Part shown: one piece after another, positions 1 to 6,337 of the stretch
Layout of the letters: each line of letters starts with the position of its first letter
How positions within the stretch are numbered: position 1 is the first letter of the stretch
Source of the DNA: Treponema sp.
Lineage (GTDB): Bacteria > Spirochaetota > Spirochaetia > Treponematales > Breznakiellaceae
Direction: 5' to 3'
Assembly: GCA_031254385.1 (NCBI GenBank)
Contig: JAIRUO010000288.1
Span: 1 to 8,849 of the forward strand
Length of the DNA: 8,849 bases
Notes under the pieces: generated by a model
What the model saw: only the letters and a program-made list of their open reading frames with translations
Databases searched by the model: none
What the model was told of the DNA's origin: nothing
Position numbers and translations under genes: made by a program

Positions 1-1
1 T

Positions 2-442
2 AAGGTAGATGAAAACGGTCGTATGGTAACCAGCAACGGGTACTGGTTGCTGCCAGATATAGTGATGCCCGAAAATTTTTTGCCCCAAAGTATCACTATT
101 ACCCAGGAAGGCATAGTATCGGCCATAGTGCCGCAAATCGATCCGGACGAACCTATTTATGTGGGCTATATAGAATTGTACCGCTTTCCCAATCCCGTTG
201 GCCTTGGCGCGGTAGGGGAGAATCTTTTTAAGGAAACCAACGCATCGGGCCGACCCATATCCGGCTTTCCCGGATACGAAGGCATGGGCAAAATTGCCCA
301 TAAATTTCTGGAAATGTCGAATATATCGATAGTACGGGAAATGGTCGATATGATAGTCGCACAGAGGGCTTATGAGTTTAATTCCCGTACAATACAGACC
401 AGCGACAATATGCTGGGTACAGCCACAAGCCTTAAGAGGTAG
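2..442 (+). CDS. flgG: Flagellar basal-body rod protein FlgG, C-terminal part (5' end outside window)
   Basis: FlgG builds the distal rod, the part of the flagellar drive shaft that passes through the periplasm and, in spirochaetes, carries the periplasmic flagellum. The reading frame is already open at base 2, so the N-terminal half is missing and 146 residues are visible. The visible part shows the FlgG core segment (VTSNGYWLLPD, then IVPQIDPDEPIYVGYIELYRF, a typical beta-rich stretch), the conserved NPVGLGAVGENLF motif, GFPGYEGMGKI and the C-terminal rod/hook helix with EMVDMIVAQRAYEFNSRTI and SDNML. That last motif is diagnostic of the Flg_bbr_C domain, and the combination fits FlgG better than FlgF or FlgE. 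The gene ends in TAG three bases before the next gene and carries that gene's ribosome-binding site. Confidence is high for family; FlgF is the main alternative. Confidence 0.93.
   Translation, partial: KVDENGRMVTSNGYWLLPDIVMPENFLPQSITITQEGIVSAIVPQIDPDEPIYVGYIELYRFPNPVGLGAVGENLFKETNASGRPISGFPGYEGMGKIAHKFLEMSNISIVREMVDMIVAQRAYEFNSRTIQTSDNMLGTATSLKR
434..439 (+). promoter_or_regulatory. Ribosome-binding site of the rod-binding protein gene
   Basis: AAGAGG lies inside the last codons of flgG, six bases before the ATG at 446. It fixes that start and suggests the two genes are translated from one mRNA. Confidence 0.7.
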
Positions 443-445
443 TAA

Positions 446-922
446 ATGGAAATTAACCCCTTAGCGGCTCAATATCTGAACCAGTCGTATATACCTTTTT
501 CCAATTCAACTGTTGCACCGGCAGATTCCGCCGCAGGCTTAAGCAGCCCTGAAAACAGAACGGATTTTATGCAAATGCTGGAAAGAGCGGCGAATGGGGC
601 TGAGGCACAGTCAACGGCTCGTGAGGAAGAAACTCCTGTGCTTCCTAGCGGGAAAGCCCATATAGACAAAACCAGCGAACTTTACGAAGCCTGCCTGGAA
701 TTGGAAGGCTTTCTGCTTAAAACACTAATCAACGGCATGAGGAAGACTGTACAAAAATCAGAACTTTCGGATACCAGTTATGCGGGTAGTTTTTATGAAG
801 ACATGCTCTATGATGAATACACAAAGGAATTCACCAAAAACGCCCATTTTGGTTTTGCAGAAATGGCCTACCTTGAATTAACCGGACAAAAAGGAAAATA
901 TATAAACCAAAGAGTTATATAG
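446..922 (+). CDS. flgJ: Flagellar rod-binding protein (FlgJ N-terminal-domain type)
   Basis: The 158-residue protein has a low-complexity, hydrophilic N-terminal half (about residues 1-75) and a rod-binding domain at about 80-146. The core is LYEACLELEGFLLKTLINGM, followed by RKTVQKSELS, FYEDMLYDEYTKEF and HFGFAEMAYLELTG. This matches the FlgJ N-domain pattern in which a conserved acidic helix and an ExxL/MY-type C-terminal helix cap the growing rod. In the two-domain FlgJ of gamma-proteobacteria a C-terminal peptidoglycan hydrolase follows. Here the protein ends right after the rod-binding domain, as is usual in spirochaetes, so a separate enzyme would have to open the peptidoglycan. It starts three bases after flgG, has a good ribosome-binding site, and appears to be the last gene of the flagellar operon. 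Its last 45 bases overlap the opposing gene. The function is inferred from family and position. Confidence 0.85.
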   Translation: MEINPLAAQYLNQSYIPFSNSTVAPADSAAGLSSPENRTDFMQMLERAANGAEAQSTAREEETPVLPSGKAHIDKTSELYEACLELEGFLLKTLINGMRKTVQKSELSDTSYAGSFYEDMLYDEYTKEFTKNAHFGFAEMAYLELTGQKGKYINQRVI

Positions 923-1492
923 CGCATGGGCCCAGGCAATACCATGCAGAGTCCTGTACTGTGTAAAAATAATAGATAACAAAAACCCCGCTAAGGCCGC
1001 GTTCATGATTCCCAAGGGGCCCTCATAAACATGGCAGACAGCAAAGAGCAGCACAGAGAATAGTATCCTGGCAGTTTTTTGGGGAACCCGGCTTTCCAGT
1101 TTTTGCAACAGGTAGAAACGAAAGAAGCTTTCTTCCAAATACCCGGTTCCAACGCAGGATAAGCCCACGGCTATCCAGCCCAGCGCGTCTACAGGCGCTT
1201 CCACAATAGGAGCGGTAAATGATGAAAATCCCGCGCCAATAAAGTTAATTCCTGCGGCTATTAGCGCAAGTCCCGGAAAAGCCCAAAGAAAAGAAAACAG
1301 ATCTTTTTTTTCCGGTTTAAGGTTTGCTGAATTAACGGCTAAACTTTTTTTTTCCAGGACAAGGTACCATAAGAGAGCCAGGGCAGGCAAAGAATAGCTA
1401 AAAACCCGGTTTAACTCCCTAAGAGCAGAGAAAGGAATGACTTGACCGGATAATTCAGGGATGAATGAATAATAACCAGGGAAAAACAGCAC
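878..1492 (-). CDS. CPBP-family intramembrane metalloprotease (CAAX protease-like), N-terminus uncertain
   Basis: The predicted product is a multi-pass membrane protein of 204 residues from a GTG start. All three CPBP motifs are present: EExxxR as E120-E121-SFF-R125, FxxxH as F150-AVC-H154, and HxxxN as H189-ALY-N193. In the family these glutamates and histidines form the metal-dependent active site in the membrane, so the enzyme looks catalytically complete. Substrates of bacterial members are mostly unknown; roles include peptide processing and bacteriocin immunity. Membrane helices are visible near residues 32-46, 68-90, 103-118, 142-155, 160-177 and 186-203. The GTG has no ribosome-binding site, and the reading frame stays open and hydrophobic upstream (LALFEPIILYLVLFFPG), so the true protein probably begins 10-14 residues earlier (see the separate entry at 1493-1533). 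The 3' end runs 45 bp into flgJ. Confidence 0.8.
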   Translation of the reverse strand: MLFFPGYYSFIPELSGQVIPFSALRELNRVFSYSLPALALLWYLVLEKKSLAVNSANLKPEKKDLFSFLWAFPGLALIAAGINFIGAGFSSFTAPIVEAPVDALGWIAVGLSCVGTGYLEESFFRFYLLQKLESRVPQKTARILFSVLLFAVCHVYEGPLGIMNAALAGFLLSIIFTQYRTLHGIAWAHALYNSLVYIFSFLSG

Positions 1493-1533
1493 TAAATAGA
1501 GTATAATTGGCTCAAATAAGGCTAAAACGGCAT
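1493..1533 (-). other. Probable missing 5' end of the CPBP gene, with SD and out-of-frame ATG
   Basis: Read on the minus strand, AAAAGGAG ends at 1535 and an ATG follows at 1533-1531, but that ATG reads MPF and then stops. The frame of the annotated gene reads AVLALFEPIILYLVLFF across the same bases, which looks like a genuine N-terminal membrane helix. It contains no ATG, GTG or TTG between the SD and the GTG at 1492. One extra T in the four-T run at 1524-1527 would join the ATG to the gene as MPFLALFEPIILYLVLFFPG. The segment is therefore either a frameshifted 5' end, a sequencing error, or a gene with a non-canonical start. This is inference from reading frames. Confidence 0.45.
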
Positions 1534-1540
1534 ACTCCTT

Positions 1541-1569
1541 TTGACAGTCCTTAACGGCTGCGGTATATT
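1541..1569 (+). promoter_or_regulatory. Sigma70-type promoter of the PilZ-to-rluD operon
   Basis: A perfect -35 box TTGACA (1541-1546) is followed by a 17-base spacer and a -10 box TATATT (1564-1569, five of six consensus bases). Transcription would start near 1576, leaving a leader of about 54 bases before the ATG at 1630. No other strong promoter is seen before 8498, so this is the likely main promoter for the seven genes that follow. Confidence 0.7.
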
Positions 1570-1572
1570 TAT

Positions 1573-1601
1573 ATTATAGTGATTATTAAGTATATACCAT
1601 A
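1573..1601 (-). promoter_or_regulatory. Candidate promoter of the CPBP gene
   Basis: The minus strand carries a perfect TATAAT at 1578-1573. The -35 region at the expected distance (1601-1596, TATGGT) is poor. Transcription would start near 1566, about 33 bases before the ATG at 1533. The polymerase footprint would overlap that of the right-facing promoter. Confidence 0.35.
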
Positions 1602-1630
1602 AAGAGGAAAGAAAAGGGAATAAAGAGGAA
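1599..1630 (+). repeat. Direct repeat ATAAAGAGGAA (two copies) in the PilZ leader
   Basis: Two identical 11-base copies lie at 1599-1609 and 1620-1630, 21 bases apart, with AAAAGGGAA between them. Each contains an SD-like AGAGGA. The second ends in the A of the ATG, leaving only one base between GAGG and the start codon, so the middle AAGGGA (1614-1619, about 10 bases from ATG) is more likely the working ribosome-binding site. The exact identity is seen directly; a function is not established. Confidence 0.55.
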
Positions 1631-2751
1631 TGTTCTTAACGATTCTGGTAATAGTTATTGTAGCCGCGGGCATTATCATTTTGGTGGTTGCAGGAAAAGG
1701 AAAGGGCAAATCCGCATCCTGGCTGCAATTTTACGCTAAAGGCAAGGATTCGGGATTCTCTCTCAAGGAAATTGATCTGCTCCACCGGCTTGCAGTCCAA
1801 TCCAATCTGGAAGATCCAAGCTCGCTTTTCTGGTCCCAGAACCAGCTTGATCATTGCATACGTGCTTTGGTCAAAGATATGCGCATGGGCGGAGACAATG
1901 ATCAGGAAAACCAGGATTTTCTGTCAAAACTATATGATTTTAGAAAGAAAATAGAAATGAATAAGCCAAAGAATAAAAATGGCATCACCAATTCCAGGCA
2001 AATCAGCGATGGCCAGAATCTGCGTATCCTCGTGGCTGGGACTGGAGTATTCAAATCCCAGATAGTAAAAACTACCGGTCAGTACATCACTATATCCAGG
2101 CCTGCTTCCGACAAGCAGCATGAAATGTACTGGCCAGGAACGAATATTTCAGTCTATTTCTGGCGGGAAAATGATGCGGGATATGTCTTTGATACCGATG
2201 TCATTGATGAAGTATTTTCCAAGGGCCTTGCTTCACTAAAAATTAACCATTCTGATAAGCTCTTTAGAACCCAAAAGCGTAAATCAATACGGGTTAAATT
2301 TCATAAATCAGCTTTCTTGTATCTGCTGAATAATGATGAAGACACACACAGGCCGGAGTTAAACCCCGGTGTAAAATGTTTTCTTGAGGATATTTCCGAT
2401 TCCGGCTGCGCGATTACTATAGGGGGGAAGGCTTCCGAAGGACTCAGAATAAAAGTGCAGTTCATCCTAAAGAACAATCCCATTGTAATGCCTGGAACCG
2501 TCCGTTCCATAAGTTTTAAGCCAGAGATAAACCGCTCGCTTTTGCATATAGAGGCGGATCCCCTGCCAATAGAAGTGAGGAATCAAATTCTAGGAGAAGT
2601 CTTTGGCATGCTCCCGGAAGAAGAAGAAGATCTGCCTTTCCGCATTATGGAAGAAGAAGCGGATAGCCTTGAAAATGTTGAAGTTCTGGAAGAAGATACT
2701 CATCCCGTGTTGAATAGTGCGGATGAAGTCATGGAAGTGGAGGAAATATGA
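1630..2751 (+). CDS. Membrane-anchored PilZ-domain c-di-GMP-binding protein with YcgR-like N-domain
   Basis: The 373-residue protein starts with a single membrane helix (residues about 2-21, very rich in I and V) followed by the basic stretch KGKGK, which predicts a cytoplasmic body. A helical linker covers about 40-120. A YcgR-N-like beta domain covers about 128-205 (LRILVAG, ISR, YWPGTNISVYF, GYVFDTDV). A PilZ domain follows at about 213-325. The c-di-GMP contacts are present: RxxxR as R217-KSI-R221 and DxSxxG as D254-I-S256-DS-G259. The tail after 328 is strongly acidic. In the family, c-di-GMP binding lets such proteins act on the flagellar motor or other targets; a PilZ protein of Treponema denticola has been reported to affect motility. 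The gene lies just past the flagellar genes and overlaps the next gene by ATGA. Binding is strongly supported; the motor role is inferred. Confidence 0.87.
   Translation: MFLTILVIVIVAAGIIILVVAGKGKGKSASWLQFYAKGKDSGFSLKEIDLLHRLAVQSNLEDPSSLFWSQNQLDHCIRALVKDMRMGGDNDQENQDFLSKLYDFRKKIEMNKPKNKNGITNSRQISDGQNLRILVAGTGVFKSQIVKTTGQYITISRPASDKQHEMYWPGTNISVYFWRENDAGYVFDTDVIDEVFSKGLASLKINHSDKLFRTQKRKSIRVKFHKSAFLYLLNNDEDTHRPELNPGVKCFLEDISDSGCAITIGGKASEGLRIKVQFILKNNPIVMPGTVRSISFKPEINRSLLHIEADPLPIEVRNQILGEVFGMLPEEEEDLPFRIMEEEADSLENVEVLEEDTHPVLNSADEVMEVEEI
2739..2743 (+). promoter_or_regulatory. Ribosome-binding site of the HEAT-repeat gene
   Basis: A perfect GGAGG inside the last codons of the PilZ gene, four bases before the ATG of the ATGA overlap. 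It is the strongest SD in the operon and supports coupled translation of the two proteins. Confidence 0.7.
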
Positions 2752-3947
2752 CAAAAAGGCTTGTTTCTTTTTATCGCGGAATTATCTTTTTTTGCATGAT
2801 CCTTTGCGGAAGTTTCGTTTTTCCACAGCAACAAATACTCCTTGCATATCAGCAGAATTTTTTACGCGTCAGTTTAGCCGCAAAGCCGGGAATACTCCGT
2901 GACGCTGCAACTGACTATCGTTCCGGGGAGTTTGTAGCGGAACTTTATGAATTTGCCCTGCAGTATGTGCTTGATTACAGCGAATACTTAAGGGACGATT
3001 CGGATATGATAATACTAACCGCAGCCGCTGCCCGTGGCGCGGGGATTTCCGGCAGAAGGGCATCAGGCGAGACTCTTTGGAAAGTGTTCTTGGCATACCG
3101 GGATCCTTATTCACGGGTTGAGATACTCAATGCCTTGGTGAATTTGGGCAGGGACGAAAAGACAATACAAAACCTTAATGAATTTTTTAAGGATCAGAAT
3201 AATTCTCTTCGTTCTGGCGCAGTTCCGGATTACACAACCATGTCAGCCTGCATTTCCGCGTTAGGCGCATTTGGAGACCCTTCTTCTTTTTCTGCGCTTC
3301 TTTCGGGCCTTAGCGCGGGCTATCCTCAGCGCATAAATGATGAGATTCAGAGAGCATTGGAATCGCTTCAGGGGGATTTTAGGCAAACCATTATTGATAT
3401 TATCAGGACTGGCAATCCGGCAGACAAATTGGCTGCTTTTAGGCTAGGAACCGAAAGCGAAAAATTTAGGACTTCCGATCCGGGGCAGTTTGCAGGAATT
3501 GCCTTGGAGACTGCCCTTGATTATATACCCGGCCGGAATGAAAGCACCACAGAAATTGATCTGCTTAAGTATAACGCGATTCGGATTATAACCGAATATA
3601 AATGGAATAGGGCAGGACCTTTAGTTATACAGCATTTTTACCGAATAATAGCTGATTATCATGATGGTGCCGCCCCTAAACAGCGTTATTTGGAAGCCAT
3701 TGCCTGCCTTAGCGTTATGGGAACTAGCGAATCTGCCGTATCTTTGGCCCTTCAGCTTGGATACTGTAATTCTGTAATGGAAAAAGATGCTGAATATGAT
3801 GCTGATATAATGCTGGCAATTATCCGTGCCCTTGGAGAGATAGGAGACAAGACGGCCTTTGATAATCTTTCTTATATCAGTTACCTGAATTATCCCGAGC
3901 AGATTCAGTCAGCGGCCAGAGAAGCATTAGACCGTCTTGATTGGTAA
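2748..3947 (+). CDS. Exported HEAT-repeat-like helical protein of unknown function
   Basis: The 399-residue protein begins with MTKR and a hydrophobic stretch at residues 11-25, which acts as a Sec signal peptide or an anchor. Two cysteines (C16, C20) lie in it, but no proper lipobox is present. The rest is alpha-helical, with paired amphipathic helices of HEAT/armadillo type. The clearest are at about 121-150 (YSRVEILNALVNLG), 163-190 (MSACISALGAFGD), 312-340 (YLEAIACLSVMGTS), 352-380 (IMLAIIRALGEIGD) and 384-398 (QSAAREALDRL). Such solenoids bind proteins, here probably in the periplasm; no catalytic motif is visible. The start is clear: GGAGG at 2739-2743 lies four bases before an ATG that overlaps the PilZ stop as ATGA, so the two proteins are translationally coupled and may work together. 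The target is unknown; I do not recognise a named gene. Confidence 0.75.
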   Translation: MTKRLVSFYRGIIFFCMILCGSFVFPQQQILLAYQQNFLRVSLAAKPGILRDAATDYRSGEFVAELYEFALQYVLDYSEYLRDDSDMIILTAAAARGAGISGRRASGETLWKVFLAYRDPYSRVEILNALVNLGRDEKTIQNLNEFFKDQNNSLRSGAVPDYTTMSACISALGAFGDPSSFSALLSGLSAGYPQRINDEIQRALESLQGDFRQTIIDIIRTGNPADKLAAFRLGTESEKFRTSDPGQFAGIALETALDYIPGRNESTTEIDLLKYNAIRIITEYKWNRAGPLVIQHFYRIIADYHDGAAPKQRYLEAIACLSVMGTSESAVSLALQLGYCNSVMEKDAEYDADIMLAIIRALGEIGDKTAFDNLSYISYLNYPEQIQSAAREALDRLDW

Positions 3948-3950
3948 TCA

Positions 3951-5465
3951 ATGCTAAGTAAAAGCCCGGTTGTTTATATTGCCATAGCTGCTGCGCTTGC
4001 TTATTACGGGCATCCATTTCTATTATCCGTCAATAATTGGGAAAGGCTGCTGCTTGTTTTATTTTTTATTTTTGCCCTGATTTTGTGTTTTTTTAGGGTT
4101 CTGGCCTCAGTCCCTTTTTTATTTGATCTGGGAACACCTCGTTATGTGCTAAGGACTAGTCTGCTTTTGAACTCATGTGTTGCGGGACTCTGCCTTGGCC
4201 TTGCAGCTAGGGCCATGCTCCCTTTGCCTGGGGAAATACCTTTATTACAGGAAAGTGTAGTTGGCGTTGGCGGAATATTGCGGGAAGACCCAAGGGCCTT
4301 TAACGATGGCCGGGGCTTGGGCGCAATGGAACTAAGCTATGCCTTGGGAACCGGTGGAGTAAGGGTTTCGGCAAAAGGGAAGGTACAGGTTTATTTTCCT
4401 AAAGAGGCTATACCAAGGCTCAAGGATTTTGGCAGGGGCTCGGAAATCTATGTCGAAGGGAGGCTTGCTTCAGGAAGACAGGGCTTGTTGTTTTACGCTT
4501 CTGGCGTACACATAGTCAGGCCAGCATCGTCTCTGGAGCAAATGCGTACGAATTTTCGTTCTGCGGTTCTTAAAAGATTTAGGATTGATCAGGACGGCGC
4601 AAATAACGCGCCAGCTTGGGCTAGTCTGGCTTCTGCCTTGCTTCTTGGAATTAGGGATAATCTGGATACGGATTTTACCACGGCATTCAAAAACGCGGGC
4701 TGCGCCCATGTCCTGGCCCTGTCTGGGATGCACCTTGCGATTCTTTCGTCTGTAATTTTTTTTGTATTTCGCATGATGCTTGGTATGCGCAAGGCTTCCA
4801 TAATTAGCGCCGTTTTTGTTGTTGTCTATGTATTCCTTGCGGGAGAGCAACCTTCGCTGGTACGTTCTGGAATTATCTACTTGCTGGGAACCATAGCCCT
4901 TTTAGGCTTCCTAAAGAGAGACGCTTTAAGCTTATTGGCCCTTGCCTTTATTTTGCAGATTTTTATTCAGAATGAATCTGGCGTAAGCGTTTCGTTTATT
5001 CTTTCATATACTGCCCTTATAGGCATACTCATAACAGGAGAAACCATCCACGGTCTATTGCGAGGCAGAGTTCCTGAAATTCTGAGCCGCAGCCTTTCAA
5101 CTTCGTTGGGCGCTGTTATAGCTACTGCGGGGGTAACGGCCTATTACTTTGGCGCGTTATGGCCTATTGGGGTAATCGCCGGGATTTTTGTAATGCCCCT
5201 TATCTCATTGTTCATAGTTCTTGCGTTTGTGGCATTGGTCTTGATCTGCATAATCCCCATTCTTTTTGAACCAATTAGTTTTGTACTTACCCTTGTTTAC
5301 AGGCTTTTAGAATTTATCGTTTCGTTTGCCGGTAATGTGCCTGGATTCCGGACAGACAATTTCTTGCCTGTACTGATTATTTCCCTGGTCCTGGCCGCGC
5401 TGCTGGAATTTCTAAAATCTATAGACAATAGATCAAGGGGATACATTGCCTCCTTTGAAGTATAA
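3951..5465 (+). CDS. comEC: ComEC/Rec2-family DNA-uptake channel protein lacking the metallo-beta-lactamase domain
   Basis: ComEC forms the inner-membrane channel for single-stranded DNA in natural transformation. The 504 residues comprise N-terminal membrane helices (about 6-22, 31-52 and 66-90), a soluble DUF4131/OB-like part (about 98-190) and the Competence membrane domain (about 220-490). Hallmarks seen are ALLLGIRDNLD at 229-239, the signature GCAHVLALSGMHLAIL at 250-265, PSLVRSGIIYLLG at 301-313 and VSFILSYTALIGIL at 347-360. Full-length ComEC is usually around 700-800 residues with a C-terminal MBL-fold nuclease-like domain. Here the gene ends soon after the last helix, and the next gene begins two bases later, so the short form looks natural rather than broken. 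It starts three bases after the HEAT gene, in the same frame, with no visible SD. Whether the host is transformable cannot be told from this. Confidence 0.88.
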   Translation: MLSKSPVVYIAIAAALAYYGHPFLLSVNNWERLLLVLFFIFALILCFFRVLASVPFLFDLGTPRYVLRTSLLLNSCVAGLCLGLAARAMLPLPGEIPLLQESVVGVGGILREDPRAFNDGRGLGAMELSYALGTGGVRVSAKGKVQVYFPKEAIPRLKDFGRGSEIYVEGRLASGRQGLLFYASGVHIVRPASSLEQMRTNFRSAVLKRFRIDQDGANNAPAWASLASALLLGIRDNLDTDFTTAFKNAGCAHVLALSGMHLAILSSVIFFVFRMMLGMRKASIISAVFVVVYVFLAGEQPSLVRSGIIYLLGTIALLGFLKRDALSLLALAFILQIFIQNESGVSVSFILSYTALIGILITGETIHGLLRGRVPEILSRSLSTSLGAVIATAGVTAYYFGALWPIGVIAGIFVMPLISLFIVLAFVALVLICIIPILFEPISFVLTLVYRLLEFIVSFAGNVPGFRTDNFLPVLIISLVLAALLEFLKSIDNRSRGYIASFEV

Positions 5466-5467
5466 GC

Positions 5468-6337
5468 ATGATTACACCTGACTATAATTCTGCTACAGGG
5501 CTCCGCTCTTTTTTGGATAGCCGCAATCTGGGAATGAGAAAAAAATACGGCCAAAATTTTTTGATAAATCCAGCAGCCCGTAATAAACTCCTTGACGCGC
5601 TGGGCATAAATGCCGGGGATGAAGTGTGGGAAATAGGCCCTGGCCTTGGTGCCATGACAAAGGGTCTCCTTGAGCGGGGGGCTAAAGTTACAGCCTTTGA
5701 AATTGATCCAGCGTTTTCAAATATACTGAGGGAGCTTTTTAAGGAGTATGACAATTTTAGCCTAATCGAAGGTGATGCGCTTAAGACATGGCATAAGGTT
5801 CCAAGAGAAAAAGAACTCTTTCTGATGGGGAATTTGCCCTACAATATTGCTGCAACACTATTGGGTGATTTTATAGAAAGGAAATGTTTTTTTAGCCGTA
5901 TGGTTGTTACTGTGCAAAAGGAAACCGCCCTGCGCATGACGGCGAGGCCCGGAACAAAGGATTATTCATCATTTACGGTTCTGTGTTCTTCAGTTTATAA
6001 AATAACTCCGCTTATGATATTAAAAGGCTCTTCTTTTTTTCCCGTACCCCATGTGGATTCACAGGCTGTAAGCTTAGACCTATTAAAAGCGGAGGACAGG
6101 CCGGAATATCCTCCGGCTTTATATCCGCTGGTTCGTGGCCTTTTTTCGTCGCGTAGAAAGACCCTGCAAAACAACCTTTCCAATTTTGCCTCTTCTGCTA
6201 TAATGGACAGGGTAGTAATTGCCCGTATTCTCGAAGAGGCAGGGATTGACGGCAGCAGGAGGGCGGAAACATTGGATATAAAAGAATTTGCGTTACTTGC
6301 TAAAATCCTGGAGGATCATCTGAATCATGATAACTGA
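5468..6337 (+). CDS. rsmA: 16S rRNA (adenine-N6,N6)-dimethyltransferase RsmA/KsgA
   Basis: RsmA uses S-adenosylmethionine to dimethylate two adjacent adenines in helix 45 of 16S rRNA (A1518 and A1519 in E. coli numbering), a late step of small-subunit assembly. Loss gives kasugamycin resistance. The 289-residue length is typical. Motifs in order: KKYGQNFL (25-32), SAM motif EIGPGLGAMT (55-64), acidic FEID (77-80), EGDAL (101-105), catalytic NLPYNIA (122-128), FFPVPHVDS (190-198) and SSRRKTLQNNL (227-237). The 22 residues before the KKYGQNFL motif resemble the longer N-terminus of Firmicute homologues. The start lies two bases after comEC with only a weak GAAG upstream, so translation probably depends on coupling. 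The last 11 bases overlap the next gene. Confidence 0.97.
   Translation: MITPDYNSATGLRSFLDSRNLGMRKKYGQNFLINPAARNKLLDALGINAGDEVWEIGPGLGAMTKGLLERGAKVTAFEIDPAFSNILRELFKEYDNFSLIEGDALKTWHKVPREKELFLMGNLPYNIAATLLGDFIERKCFFSRMVVTVQKETALRMTARPGTKDYSSFTVLCSSVYKITPLMILKGSSFFPVPHVDSQAVSLDLLKAEDRPEYPPALYPLVRGLFSSRRKTLQNNLSNFASSAIMDRVVIARILEEAGIDGSRRAETLDIKEFALLAKILEDHLNHDN
6310..6314 (+). promoter_or_regulatory. Ribosome-binding site of the YggS-type gene
   Basis: GGAGG inside rsmA lies 12 bases before the ATG at 6327, a longer gap than usual. A TGA at 6321 in the same frame rules out any earlier start, so the ATG at 6327 is the first possible one. Confidence 0.55.

Noticed and set aside
924..947. Inverted repeat GCATGG / CCATGC just after the flgJ stop, as a terminator
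   Set aside because: The stem is only six base pairs with a 12-base loop, no T-tract follows on either strand, and the bases encode the conserved HALYN region of the CPBP protein.
4470..4850. 126-residue open frame on the minus strand inside comEC
   Set aside because: It is fully inside a well-supported gene, its translation is basic and low in structure, and it has no family motif; it is a shadow frame.
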